In this document: positions 9,020 through 18,554 of the stretch, piece after piece | How the letters are laid out: each line of letters starts with the position of its first letter | Numbering within the stretch: position 1 is the stretch's first letter | Assembly (NCBI RefSeq): GCF_029227915.1 | Contig: NC_079880.1 | Coordinates: forward strand, 16,636,001-16,700,000 | Source of the DNA: Hydractinia symbiolongicarpus | Taxonomy: Eukaryota > Cnidaria > Hydrozoa > Anthoathecata > Hydractiniidae | DNA length: 64,000 nt | Direction: 5' to 3' | Position numbers and translations under genes: made by a program | Notes under the pieces: model-generated | The model's database searches: none | Seen by the model: only the letters and a program-made list of their open reading frames with translations | Told to the model about the DNA's origin: nothing

Positions 9020-10870
9020 TCCATATCTCTTAAATTTAGCCGGCTTCCGTATATCCGAGCATAAGATCGAACCGTTGTCAAAATTTTACAACGCTATCAG
9101 GGACTTCCCAACCCCAAAGTCAACTACCGATATCCGTAGCTGGTTTGGATTAGTCAATCAAGTTAGCAACCATTCCCAACTGCATGACATCATGGCACCT
9201 TTTCGCCCCTTTCTTTCTCCTCGACACTCGTTCAGTTGGAATCCAGAGCTGGATGCTGCATTCAAGAAATCCAAGGTTGCCATTATCGATTCGATTAAGG
9301 AGGGCATTGAGATCTTTGATACACAACGTCACACATGCCTTTGTCCTGACTTTTCGAACCGTGGTATTGGATATTTTCTAATGCAAAAACATTGCTCATG
9401 TGATATGCTATCACCCACCTATTGCCCTCAAGGCTGGCGCGTTGCACTTGCAGATTTTCGGTTCCTGATATCCGCAGAACAACGTTATGCTTCGATCGAT
9501 GGGGAGGCACTTGCCGTAGCTTGGGGTTTGTAACAGACAGAAATTTTCACCCAAGGCTGCAACAATCTTCTTATCGCGACAGAACACAAACCGCTAGTCA
9601 AGATATTTGGTGATAGAACTCTTGATGAGATCTCAAATACACGCTTATTTCGTTTGAAACAACGAACTTTGCCCTGGGCTTTTGATATTATCCACGTCCC
9701 AGGCAAGACTGCATAGTTATGCAGCCGATGCTGCTTCCCGTCATCCTACGCCGGAAGGGGAGGTCTTAGGACTCACCACTCTCTATTTAACTGAACCCGT
9801 CATTGCTGCTGCCATTTAACGTGACGCGAAATCTACATTGTCAGTTTCTTGGGAACAACTAGCAAAAGAGATAGTGAATAGCACGGACACGAAAAGTCTC
9901 CTCACCACGGTACGTAACGGCATTCTAAATAAGGCTCGTCAAGTTCCGCAAATGGTACCGTACTGGCAATACCACCTTGGTTTCTATGAATTGGATGGTG
10001 TAATCTTGTACAACGACAGGATAGTTGTTCCTCCCTCACTCATATCACGTATTCTTAGGATCCTTCATTCGGCTCATCAAGGTGTTTCAACAATGTCGAA
10101 CAGAGCTCGCTCAGTTGTCTTCTGGTCAGGAATGACGGACTACATCAAACAAACCAGATCCGCGTGTAACGACTGCAATACAACCGCTCCGTCTCAAGCA
10201 TTACTTCCAGCCACTGTTACTGTCCCACCATCGAGTCCCTTTGAAGAAGTGTTCGCTGATTTTTTTTATTACGGGGGAAACCACAACCTTGTCGTTGGTG
10301 ATCGCTTATCGGGATGGGCTGATGTGTTTCAGTCACCCCACGGTGACTACAATCGGGCGCGGATGGCCTTATTGCATGCCTTCGTAATTATTTTGCTCGT
10401 TTTGGTGTCCTCCTTGAGATATCAAGTGATAGAGGCCCAGAATTCATCTCGTCGAAAGTGGACTCCTTCCTGAAAGTATGGGGAGTACAGCATCATCACT
10501 GATCCGCAGCATATAATCCTCAATCTAATGGTCATGCTGAAGCGGCAGTAAAAACGACAAAACGTCTTCTTCAATCCAACACTGGCCCATCAGGTAGCCT
10601 TGACTGCGACAATTTCTTACGAGCAATGATGCAACTTAGAAACACTCCAGATCCGGATTGCAACATTTCACCGGCAGAAATAGTGTTTGGTAGAGAACTT
10701 CTGGATGCCTTCTCATTCGTAAACCTTTTGGAGAAATTCAGCAACAAACATGTCCGACCGCTTTGGAGAAACGCATGGGAGCAGAAAGAGCTTGCTATGC
10801 GACAACGTTTTCATCGCTCAGCCGAGAAACTTAAAAACAGTGTTAAAAACAGTAACAACGAAAAAATTAC
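9020..10870 (+). pseudogene. Ty3/gypsy pol fragment (RT end, RNase H, integrase)
   Basis: A truncated retrotransposon polyprotein. It starts in the RT thumb/connection region (AGFRISEHKIEPL, DIRSWFGLVNQV). It continues through RNase H (GIGYFLMQKHCSC, DGEALAVAWGL, ATEHKPLVKIFGD) and a VPGKTA linker, then the integrase HHCC zinc domain (HSAHQGVSTMSNR ... CNDC, about 10065-10180), the first catalytic Asp (VFADFFYYGGN) and the Glu motif (NPQSNGHAEAAVKTTKRLL, about 10510-10575). Frameshifts or stops occur near 9535, 9715 and 10470. Both ends are truncated and no LTR is recognised. It belongs to a different gypsy family from the one at 18741-41078. Confidence 0.85.
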
Positions 10871-10915
10871 TTTTTACAGTTTATGTAAATTCTTCTCTAG
10901 GATATACACGCTGTC
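10845..10915 (+). repeat. Interspersed repeat shared with 57612-57690
   Basis: A segment beginning gttaaaaacagtaacaacg and ending atacacgctgt recurs at 57612-57690 in the same orientation with several differences. It begins where gypsy pol similarity ends, so it marks another insertion. The family is unknown. Confidence 0.6.
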
Positions 10916-11933
10916 AACCTCGTCCCCAGGGCATCTTGTATCTTTTCTGACCCCTGGACGGCGATATGAACATGACCCTGGAGGAGGCCTTGTCACGTGA
11001 CCCTCCAACACAGTTTTTCTGTGTGTAATATTTAATGAGATTTGTCTCAAATAACCAAAGTTTTATATATAACCTTGCAGAGCTAAGCGAGCTCGGCGGA
11101 TTTACGTAACAGATACGTGCGGCGAGTTTGTTTTTGTTCCAACCCGTGTTGTCCTCTAAACCATCTTGGGCAATATTTTTCGCGTTTTGTAAATTACCTA
11201 ACTTAGCACTGTGCTAATCAGACATCGCGCAACCTATAAAGGCAAGGAAGCGGGAAAACTTTGTGGAAGTCAAGAGGTAGCCACAGTTTTTGTTTTTAAA
11301 CATAGTTTTCTTTTTTAATTTCATTGTCCTGATGGCTACATTGACACCAAGCTATCTATGTAGCTAGCAGTTGCTACATTTATATTCTTTTATATTATAT
11401 TGTTTAGAGTTGCACGTTATACAAAATGGACGACATTATACTTAGGTTTGAAGCATGGTTCGATGAGGAGTGTCCAATGAAATGTTTAATTTTATTGTGG
11501 AGTATTTAAACGGTAAAAGAGAAGGGATTCCAAGGAAAGTGGAAAAGAGGGTTAAAAGGAAACAGTACAGGGTCTTCATTAAATTTACACAATATCCTGT
11601 GTGTTCCAACCAAAGAAAAGGTTTGTTTATCAATATTCGACATATATTAGTTATTTTTACATCTATACGAGTGAGTGGGTGGTAGGCTGCAGGTAAAACA
11701 GATAGTGATTGACATATACACTAATGTATGAAAATAAATCAGGAAAGGCTTTAAATAATAGACTGTTTATTGTAATAATACACAGCTCAGATGCTCTCTT
11801 TCACTAGGCATTATATATATAGGTAAGTTTTAAATAAGTTTTATCTTTGTATAAAGTTGTTTGTCCATAATAAAGTATATATATAATGTATATATAAAAG
11901 AAAGAAAAAACACATGTATTAGGACAAAATATA
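10916..11933. other. Non-coding, repeat-derived DNA without recognised gene
   Basis: Contains a CCAGGG/CCCTGG inverted motif (about 10925-10970), possible LTR-like sequence at 11020-11330 (a tatataacc motif at about 11065 and a gctaagcgagctc palindrome-like word) and AT-rich DNA. I see no supported coding region. Confidence 0.3.
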
Positions 11934-11957
11934 TTTCGGCTAACAAGCCTTCATCAG
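11934..11957 (-). ncRNA. Hammerhead-ribozyme-like catalytic core
   Basis: On the minus strand the sequence has the conserved box CTGATGA, a stem II with a 4-bp perfect helix (GGCT/AGCC closing a TGTT loop), then GAAA. These are the two invariant hammerhead core boxes with correct spacing. Stems I and III are not clear and I cannot place a confident cleavage triplet, so activity is doubtful. Such cores are typical of Penelope-like elements and retrozymes, and a Penelope RT scrap lies 1 kb away but on the opposite strand. Confidence 0.45.
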
Positions 11958-11966
11958 TTGTAAAAT

Positions 11967-12956
11967 ATAAAATCAAGTTACATCTTTTATGTAAAATTGG
12001 GCAAATATAATACGCTTGAGCGATTAACAGCAAAAGCATTGCTATATAAATACGTTTAGAATAACATAAACAGTTTTAAATCCTGTGGGTATAAATTGCT
12101 AAAGGAGAAGTATTTGCATATGTACATAGTTAAAATTACGGATGTTTTAACATATAAACAATTAAAAATGATTATGTACAGAATTTTTACAATAAAAAAT
12201 CTATTGACAATTAAAAATGTGGTAAATTAGCAAAAGAACAAGTAAACCGATCATTGCTTAAATTAATGACACTGTGACGTAGCTGGGAGAAAGAAAATAA
12301 ATAAATCAACGAGTAAGAGATAGACATTTAAGACATAACGAAAACATAAAACAGTCCCTACCCATTCCAGCTGGACAGAATGTGCAGAGTACACATTGAA
12401 GTTTTAAAGTACAGCTGATATCCCAGGAATGGATGAATGGGAGACCGTAACTTAGACTTTATCAGCAAGCAATTATCCGGCACATAGAACCGGGTTGTAT
12501 AGAGATCAATCATTAGAGTATGAAACCTCACAACATCCCGGACTGGGTCTTATAACTTAAATGCCCAGCAAATGCCCACCTCCATCTAAGCCGTATAGGT
12601 CGTTCCCATCCGCCTAAGACCCGTTATACCTTAAGATTTTCCCAAGCTGTACCGTATTATCTTCAATAAAAATAAAATACAATCTAGTGTATATATGTGA
12701 GGAGGCTAATAGTGTAACATTTGTTTAAGAAGATGCCGCTACGGCAGTTACACTATAAAAGATAAGCGGAAGAAAATGTTAGAGTGCACGAGTTCTTTGA
12801 GAGCCTAATTAAAGGGACCTGTGCACTATGCGAATATAAAGGAAAGAGTAAGTTTGTATGTCCTATTGATAACAATAAAACGACAGTGGAAAAGAATAGA
12901 GATAAAGAAGTTTAAAGAGGAAAGTTGAGGAAAATCTCACATCTCAAATCTCTCAT
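11967..12956. other. AT-rich non-coding DNA
   Basis: No supported gene. The stretch 12360-12650 is less AT-rich and could be a further short interspersed repeat, but I recognise no Pol III boxes or family. Confidence 0.3.
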
Positions 12957-13105
12957 ATATTAAAGATACTAATGATTTTCTTAAAAAACTACGAGATTTA
13001 CCTGCATTACCTGCTGATTTCCTTTTATGCACTATTGACGTAGTTGGTCTTTATCCCAATATTCCTCATAAAGATGGATTGGCAGCTATCAGGGAAGCTC
13101 TAGAG
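12957..13105 (+). pseudogene. Penelope-like element reverse transcriptase fragment
   Basis: About 50 codons matching the Penelope/telomerase-type RT region: an IKDTNDFLKKL segment, then FLLCTIDVVGLYPNIPHKDG, the LYPNIPH signature being characteristic of Penelope-like RTs. Both ends are truncated and the right end abuts Polinton B. Confidence 0.65.
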
Positions 13106-13169
13106 GTAGTTCAATTGATACCCAACGCTTGTACTTGACGACCCTTGAAGAGCTGATCCTCCGACCTAG

Positions 13170-13545
13170 TGACACGGGTGAGGAAAATTCCAAAATGTGC
13201 TCAAGTATGCATGTAGCAAGGTCGATTTCTCGGTGGCGCATGGAGTATATATGATTCCTCGCAACATGAGCCTTCATATCGGGAGTGTCATAAATTTTAC
13301 GAACAAGATACTCATCAGTAAGGAGTACTTTTCGATTGGTGTTAACCCGCAGATTAACGCCGGAAAGGGGTCGACCCCTTGGAAGGATCTCGCAGCTGAC
13401 GAAACATCAAGCACCAAGTCATGAAACGTGGCAGGGTCCCACCCCACCCCAGATCAGGCCTGCGGATGTTCATGATAATAACAAGGCTACCGTTATCACG
13501 TTGGTAGTAGGACTACGCCTCGTATACATCTGGATGAAGAAATAG
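13170..13545 (+). pseudogene. Protein S, C-terminal fragment (element B)
   Basis: Homologous to the second half of the Polinton C protein at 38568-39731. Shared blocks are LKYACSKVDFSVAHGVYMIP, then NKILISKEYFSIGVNPQINAG. A polar Pro-rich linker and a short hydrophobic C-terminus (ATVITLVVGLRLVYIWMKK) follow, the latter resembling the C-terminal membrane anchor in C. A frameshift lies near 13370-13420. The N-terminal two-thirds are missing. A convergent neighbour, X, shares its stop-proximal hairpin. Confidence 0.6.
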
Positions 13546-13573
13546 GTCTAATGTGTTGATCAACATATTAGAC
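13546..13573. terminator. Shared bidirectional stem-loop between convergent S and X
   Basis: A near-perfect 28-bp inverted repeat lies between the stop of S (13543-13545, +) and the stop of X (13577-13579, -). It is the same arrangement as at 31348-31370 in Polinton C. It probably acts for both transcripts. Confidence 0.65.
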
Positions 13574-13576
13574 TCT

Positions 13577-14627
13577 CTACGATCTCTTTCCACCCTTACT
13601 CCTCCTGTTACTCACACACGCAACAACAATACCCACAGCAGCAACCAAAGCCATGTACAGATGCTTGACTGCAAATTCCACAATCTTAGCCGCAGCTCTG
13701 AAAAAGAACGATACAACACTACCAATAATCCCCGGCAGGGCTGAGCCAGCTTTACCTGCTAGGTACTTCAGGCATTTCCCGAGTCTTTCAAGCCGTTTCC
13801 GTACAAAACCTTTCCCACCCCCAGCGGCAGCATCTCCAGCAGCACCTCCACCACCTCCAGTAACAGCGAGCACGATGGTTAATACGAGAAAGCCAACGGC
13901 GGAGACTATGCTCGCGATAGTCAAGCCTTGTTCCTTGAACAATATCTTGAGCTTTTCTTTAGAGTATCCTTGATTGCTTTCAGTTGTCTCTGGGTGTCTG
14001 AGGAAAGTAAACCGTGCGGCCCTCTAAAGATCTCTGAATTTTCTCCAACATTGCTATCTAAGTGGTGTCCATCCTTTCATCTGTTATTTTTACAGCTGGT
14101 GTAAATTATTCTATAATATTTTTAAGTGCTGTAATTTTTACTACATGTATGATACACCACAAAATAACTAGAAAGTTACTAAGGGTTGTATCTATTCTAA
14201 AATTGTACGGTGTATAGCTAGGTACCTCTAGCTACAAAAACCCAGCAAAACACTTTACAAATTCACGCCACTAAAACACCTTCTTTGATTGAAACGTCAC
14301 GCATACATTACTTTTCTCTGCATGCTTAATTTTAGGCGAATTTTAAGTCTATTGTACCAGGGCCTCGTACGCGTTTCATCCTCATATCAAAAAACGCTAC
14401 AGGCCCTGGGATCGTGGTTGAGGAGATCATACAGATCGTCTACCTTCGATTTGAGCAATTCTCCCCTTGCGTAGGTCGTGATATCTCCGCTGGCGATTGA
14501 CCCTGCTCTTCTGATGTTGGGGTGGACCCAGGAATTTCCTCGGATCTACTGAAAGATTCCTCCTCTCCCCCACGGGTAAGGTCTTCCTCCGCCCTGAAAT
14601 CGTCATCAAATCCTGGATTATCTGTTA
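13577..14627 (-). pseudogene. Protein X, Gly/Ala-rich membrane protein (element B), interrupted
   Basis: The C-terminal part (13577-13970) is FKEQGLTIASIVSAVGFLVL, a Gly/Ala-rich linker (GGGGGAAGDAAAGGG), then LAGKAGSALPGIIGSVVSFFF and a final hydrophobic helix (LYMALVAAVGIVVACVS). It aligns with the gene at 30126-31331 in Polinton C. The N-terminal part (from about 14627, where an ATA replaces the expected ATG) is acidic and polar. Between about 14030 and 14413 the gene is split by foreign sequence that includes an inverted copy of the start of gene Z. Two or three hydrophobic segments suggest a membrane or membrane-active virion protein; the function is inferred. Confidence 0.55.
14299..14413 (+). 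repeat. Inverted copy of the start of gene Z inside gene X
   Basis: About 115 bp, nearly identical to the reverse complement of 17763-17876, which includes the N-terminal coding region of gene Z. It interrupts gene X and lies 3.4 kb from the parent copy, so capsid through integrase is flanked by inverted repeats. Confidence 0.85.
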
Positions 14628-14653
14628 TTTATTCCACTCTCATAACGCTACTA

Positions 14654-15810
14654 ATAAACATATACGGAATTGAACTAGATCCATACGCAGAAACGAGGAC
14701 TATGTTCTCCATAAAGGGGAAGAGACAGCGTGTGAAAGTATCACACACACCCAGCATGATTAACCAGAAGGAGGACTTGTACGTGGACATTCCCAATATG
14801 GGCATGAACAATGTCATTTGCCCCGGCTTTCTCAAACTCCTCTTTGATCTTGAAATCACGGGGACCAACACGAATCGCACGATCGTTAATAACATTGGTA
14901 AGACCCTGGTGCGAGACCTTCGCATCACTCTAAATAGCAGAGAGGTGCAGAACATTAGCGACTACAGCACCTTTGCGGTGTACAGGGACCTTTGGCTGCC
15001 TAGATTTGAGCGCGAAAACGAATTGACACTCGAAGGTATTGGTGTGCCAGATGGTGCAACCAGACAACTCCAAGTGAAATCTACATTCAAACCCGGAGAT
15101 GGTGAAGAGAAGGCCATCGCGAAGGCGTACGGCAACACTTTTTGCATCCCGCTCGGCAAAATGTTCGAGCTGACGAGAGACTTGCCCTTCTATCAAGCGG
15201 GCCTGCACGACAGACTACAGTTTGTGCTACACTTTGCGCCATATAGAGCCGTCATCAAAGATGAAGGCACACCTCGGTCGGGGTCTGGATCCAGTGCGGT
15301 AGAAAATAAACCTGCGGATGCAACTTACAAAATTACCAATATTACGCTCGAGTTTGACAAGGTATACCACGAAGGCCTGGCTAGTACTATGGTGTCAAGG
15401 CATTCAAGGCTAGCGCTGCCGTATGAGCGGGTGCTCCGCAGCAAAGTTGTGAAAATGCAAAAGGCGAATACTAGTTACACCGTGGAAGGTGAACCGAACG
15501 AACTATACAGTTACACCATGCTACCCAAGGACCATTTCAAGCAAGTTGCGGGGTGTTTGGAAGTGCGCACTCTACAGTAACCATAGGCCAGTTCCACACG
15601 AGTAGATACGCACTCTTCATGGACTTTAGAGTCTCCAACGATAATAAGCTGCACGGTTCGGGTAGGCCCTTGCAAAGACTTTGCGATGGGATCACTTTGC
15701 ACATGACCAAGGAGGCCGACCGAACCGGTGATATTACATGTTATGTATACTTGCTCCAAGACGCGCAGTTAAACATTTTGGATGGTAGGCTAGAAGATGT
15801 GATGTATTAG
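14654..15810 (+). pseudogene. Major capsid protein (double jelly-roll, Polinton B)
   Basis: Aligns over its length with the Polinton C capsid gene. Conserved blocks are KGKRQRVKVSHTPSMI, an FPNLG/IPNMG-type block, VNNIGKTLVRDLRITLNSRE, YRDLWLP, a DLPFYQAGLHDRLQFVLHF block, and the C-terminal MDFR...LHGSGRP...YLLQDAQLNI. The N-terminus aligns from about 14654, where ATA stands at the expected start codon. The nearest downstream ATG (14702) would remove about 16 residues. A frameshift plus internal deletion lies around 15570-15590 relative to C. It would form the hexons of the element's virion, as in Polintons and adintoviruses. Confidence 0.85.
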
Positions 15811-15820
15811 AAGAACACAA

Positions 15821-15852
15821 TTTTGTATTTACCATGTTGGATAAATACAAAA
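15821..15852 (+). terminator. Stop-proximal stem-loop of capsid gene (element B)
   Basis: A perfect 11-bp stem with a 10-nt loop starts 11 nt after the capsid stop (15808-15810) and ends just before the next ATG (15857). Confidence 0.6.
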
Positions 15853-15856
15853 AAAT

Positions 15857-16102
15857 ATGGAAAGCAAGAGCTGTCAAAAGTGTAAAAGGAGTCTTTTATT
15901 GGATGCACCCAAGGTGATGAAAAATGGTAAACAAACAAAACGGTGCATCAAATGTCTAGATGCTGCAAAGACGTCACGCGATCGTGCAAAGTGCCCTCAT
16001 AAAAGACAGAGGTCCCATTGTAAGGAATGCAAGGGCAGCCAAATCTGCCCTCATGAAAAAAGGAAATACAGGCGCGGTGGGTGTAAGAAGGCCAAACAAT
16101 AA
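15857..16102 (+). CDS. Cys/His-rich basic small protein (zinc-binding repeats)
   Basis: 81 residues with 12 Cys. An N-terminal block of two CxxC pairs (CQKCKRS ... CIKCLD) is followed by alternating CPHKR, HCKEC and ICPHEKRK units. The CPH...C..C...ICPH pattern recalls cysteine/histidine repeats found in a range of eukaryotic and giant-virus proteins. The protein is strongly basic, so nucleic-acid binding is plausible. It starts 4 nt after the capsid hairpin and its stop abuts the ATG of gene Y (16103). It is intact. No counterpart is seen in Polinton C. Confidence 0.55.
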   Translation: MESKSCQKCKRSLLLDAPKVMKNGKQTKRCIKCLDAAKTSRDRAKCPHKRQRSHCKECKGSQICPHEKRKYRRGGCKKAKQ

Positions 16103-16489
16103 ATGGCAACAATCGGTGTTCTTGTTAAAGATGCCGCAATTAACGCATTGGCATTCTCCGGAAGTAATTTTCTATTCTCCAAACTCTCAGGGCAACGTAA
16201 GAGGCGTGACAAAGCGATCGAACAACTTCAAGCAGCTCAAGAACGGTGGGTCCGTGACAGACAGGCCAAAATCGATTGGTACAACAAGCAGCGTGAGATC
16301 AAGCGCCAAGCGGGTGAGAGCTTGAAAAAGCTCGATGAAGGCATGCAAGAGTACTATATCGCGACGATCGAGAAGGCTCCGCAGTTCTCGGACTATTACG
16401 AACCTTCGCAGCAACAAAAGGACGGCGAACTGACGTTCATCGTGGGCTCTCTGGCTATACTAGGTTTCGTGGTGTACATGTTCGCTTAG
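16103..16489 (+). CDS. Protein Y, coiled-coil with C-terminal membrane anchor (element B)
   Basis: 128 residues, intact. The N-terminal hydrophobic patch reads MATIGVLVKDAAINALAFSG then SNFLFSKLS. A long basic coiled coil follows (about residues 30-85), then an aromatic FSDYYEPS motif and a C-terminal transmembrane helix (LTFIVGSLAILGFVVYMF). The homologue at 31389-31811 in Polinton C shares ALAFTGSSYLFSSLSK, the coiled coil and the LSDFYTSSQ motif. The ATG directly follows the stop of the Cys-rich gene. A structural or virion-membrane role is inferred. Confidence 0.65.
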   Translation: MATIGVLVKDAAINALAFSGSNFLFSKLSGQRKRRDKAIEQLQAAQERWVRDRQAKIDWYNKQREIKRQAGESLKKLDEGMQEYYIATIEKAPQFSDYYEPSQQQKDGELTFIVGSLAILGFVVYMFA

Positions 16490-16537
16490 AGACTCCATAA
16501 GAGTTATATGTAAGAACGCCTTTGACATGTAATAAAG

Positions 16538-17540
16538 ATGTCAAAAACGAACGTTGTTACCAAGGAAGAAGCCGAAAGGTAGACCAAATCTACTATACCC
16601 CGGAACATCTCTTGACTGGACTCAAAGCTATCAAATTGCTCTCCGAGCAGAGTAGTCTCTCCAAAAAGAGAGTTACTCATTGGCTGACTCGTCAACTTGC
16701 TTGGCTACGACATATTCGAGGCCCTATACGTATCGACTACCCGCACTTCACCATTACGAAACCCAATGAGATGCATCAGTTTGACTTGCTCTACATGTCG
16801 CATGACAAACTCTATGGAAGCACCTACAAATACATTTTGACGGGCGTCGATGTAGCTTCTCGCTACAAAGTGGCGAGACCCTTGAGAACCAAGAAAGCCA
16901 GCGAAGTCGCTGACATGATCAAGGACATTTGCAAAGCGGGACCTCTTCGCTATCCGAAGACATTCCAGTGCGACAACGGTAGCGAGTTCAAGTCAGATGT
17001 GACGAAGCTGCTAGAAGGCAAAGGCGTCGAATTAAAGCGAGCGACTACGAAGTACCACCATACTTTCACGGCTTTTGTCGAGTCGTACAACAAGGTGCTC
17101 GCGCAGAGACTGTTAAAACCTCAAGATGCTCAAGAGGTGGTCACTGATGAACAAAGTAGCACCTGGGTTAAGCAATTGTACACTATCGTGAAAAGTTTGA
17201 ACAATAGTAAAACGGCTATGATCGACATGAAACCTTCGAAAGCAATCAAGCTGGATGAAGTACCGCTTATAAAAAATGAGCAGCGTCCGGATGAAAAGTC
17301 TCTACCCGATGATGGCTTATACTTGTACTTGCTACAACCTGGAGAAGAACACGTGATGCTAAAAGACGTGCGACAGACGCTTGGTGAAGCAAGAAAACGT
17401 ATAGACTGGACCGTATCGTCACAGGTACGAGGTTGTTATACTATCTCGATGGTGGGCCCGATCGAAGCTTCGGGGCTGAGGAATTGATGCTAGTTCACAA
17501 AGGTGCTGAAGTACCTCCGGACCATGTAAAAGAATGGTAA
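16538..17540 (+). pseudogene. Polinton integrase (rve/DDE), element B, two frameshifts, catalytic triad intact
   Basis: A retroviral-type integrase. The N-terminal region reads YYTPEHLLTGLKAIKLLSEQ. The core has the first Asp in MHQFDLLYMS, the second Asp in TFQCDNGSEFKSD and the Glu in FTAFVESYNKVLA, so the DDE triad is complete. The C-terminal chromo/SH3-like segment (YYLDGGPDRSFGAEELML) is reached only after a frameshift near 17435 and ends EW at the stop 17538-17540. The likely start is the ATG at 16538 with a frameshift near 16580. It would insert the element and create the 5-6 bp target duplication. It is homologous to 27978-28957 in Polinton C. Confidence 0.85.
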
Positions 17541-17552
17541 TTTGTAGGTTTG

Positions 17553-17579
17553 TTAAGGTGAACCACTGGTTCACCTTAA
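17553..17579. terminator. Shared stem-loop between convergent integrase and gene Z
   Basis: A perfect 12-bp stem with a 3-nt loop, 12 nt after the integrase stop and 23 nt from the stop of the convergent gene Z. Confidence 0.65.
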
Positions 17580-17602
17580 TATTGCACCCCGACCTCTGTG
17601 TA

Positions 17603-17881
17603 TCATAGCCCTCGATATATTACGCGAGCCACTATGATGATGGAACCTACAGTGGCAAGCCTCCTGATCCAGTTTGCCTGGTTTCGAATTTGGCGCATTT
17701 CCCCCCGTATGTTGGTCAGCAACCATTCCGTTTCGGTGCATTCCGAGCTCAACCTCGATTCCAGGGCCTGTAGCGTTTTTTGATATGAGGATGAAACGCG
17801 TACGAGGCCCTGGTACAACAGACTTAAAATTCGCCCAATATTAAGCATGCAGAGAAAAGTAATGTATGCGTGACGTTTCAC
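17603..17881 (-). CDS. Protein Z, small protein with C-terminal membrane anchor
   Basis: 92 residues, intact. The first part is hydrophobic (FLCMLNIGRILSLLYQGLVRV), the centre is helical and polar with heptad-like spacing (LSSECTETEWLLTNIRGEMR), and the C-terminal transmembrane segment reads LATVGSIIIVARVIYRGL. No family is recognised. Its first 40 codons are duplicated in inverted orientation at 14299-14413. It is convergent with the integrase gene and shares a hairpin with it. No clear counterpart is seen in Polinton C. Confidence 0.45.
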   Translation of the reverse strand: MKRHAYITFLCMLNIGRILSLLYQGLVRVSSSYQKTLQALESRLSSECTETEWLLTNIRGEMRQIRNQANWIRRLATVGSIIIVARVIYRGL

Positions 17882-18196
17882 TCAGTTATCCGCGTCCAAG
17901 GTAGCTGAAGAGATAGCTGATGAAGAACAAGAAAACAATGGGGGACAATCTATCAAAGATACGATTGGATAATTATGAAATTTATGAACGATCGAGAAAT
18001 TTGGTCCACAACTTATACAGAATGTCACCCATAGGCTATTCGGATTGGTGCAGCATGACGGGGGACTGTGGTATACACGATCGCGAAATATTGACACCAG
18101 TGGCCGATAGATTCCCATCACACGCGTGCATTCTAGAGACAAGGGGCTTTATGAACGAGAACGTGTATAAAGGTCGATATTATATCCGGGTTATTT
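17882..18196 (+). other. Decayed coding region between Z and W (position of U)
   Basis: Short open stretches on the plus strand (for example 17920-18142) suggest a broken gene in the place occupied by U upstream of W in elements A and C. I see no convincing similarity to U, so the identity is left open. Confidence 0.3.
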
Positions 18197-18217
18197 TTGT
18201 AGGTTTTCAACCTACAA
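18197..18217 (+). terminator. Stem-loop immediately upstream of W (element B)
   Basis: A perfect 9-bp stem with a 3-nt loop ends 3 nt before the ATG of W (18221). It would lie just after the stop of the lost upstream gene. Confidence 0.5.
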
Positions 18218-18220
18218 GAA

Positions 18221-18517
18221 ATGAGCGAAAAACAAGCACAAGAAGTGAGGGTAATTACAAAGCCAGTAAAACACCCGGGAAGAGTAGCACAGGGCCACAA
18301 GTTGGCTGAAATCATGAAGAACAGGAACCAAGAAAAGAAGGCGGCCAAAGCAAGTACTGGTACCAGTCGCGTACAGTCAGGTGCCCTTGTCGGTGGGGGC
18401 CTCCTTGCCCTGCTCGCAGGGTGTCTTGGTGTATTCTACATCTTCCGTAAAAAGTCGGTCCAGCAGACGGCTGAAAACATTGGAGCCACAGGCAGCCAAG
18501 CCAGAACCAAAGCCTGA
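18221..18517 (+). CDS. Small protein W, C-terminal membrane anchor (element B)
   Basis: 98 residues, intact. The basic N-terminus (VITKPVKHPGRVAQGHKLAE) corresponds to VTTKNPKKVEAGKRLAEYNR in the Polinton C copy. A Lys/Glu-rich stretch and then a Gly-rich transmembrane helix (GALVGGGLLALLAGCLGVFYIF) with a basic stop-transfer follow. The position between U and V is conserved in A, B and C. The function is unknown; the conserved topology suggests a virion membrane protein. Confidence 0.65.
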   Translation: MSEKQAQEVRVITKPVKHPGRVAQGHKLAEIMKNRNQEKKAAKASTGTSRVQSGALVGGGLLALLAGCLGVFYIFRKKSVQQTAENIGATGSQARTKA

Positions 18518-18554
18518 TATTGACATTTTTCGAATGCACTAAGCCATAATATAA

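Noticed and set aside
8979-11000. That the two gypsy segments (9020-10870 and 18741-41078) are parts of one element
   Set aside because: They cover different pol regions but with sequence styles of different gypsy families, and Polinton B lies between them.
14427-14609. Short minus-strand frame near the capsid start
   Set aside because: It overlaps the acidic N-terminal region of gene X in another frame, which has a better match to the Polinton C copy.
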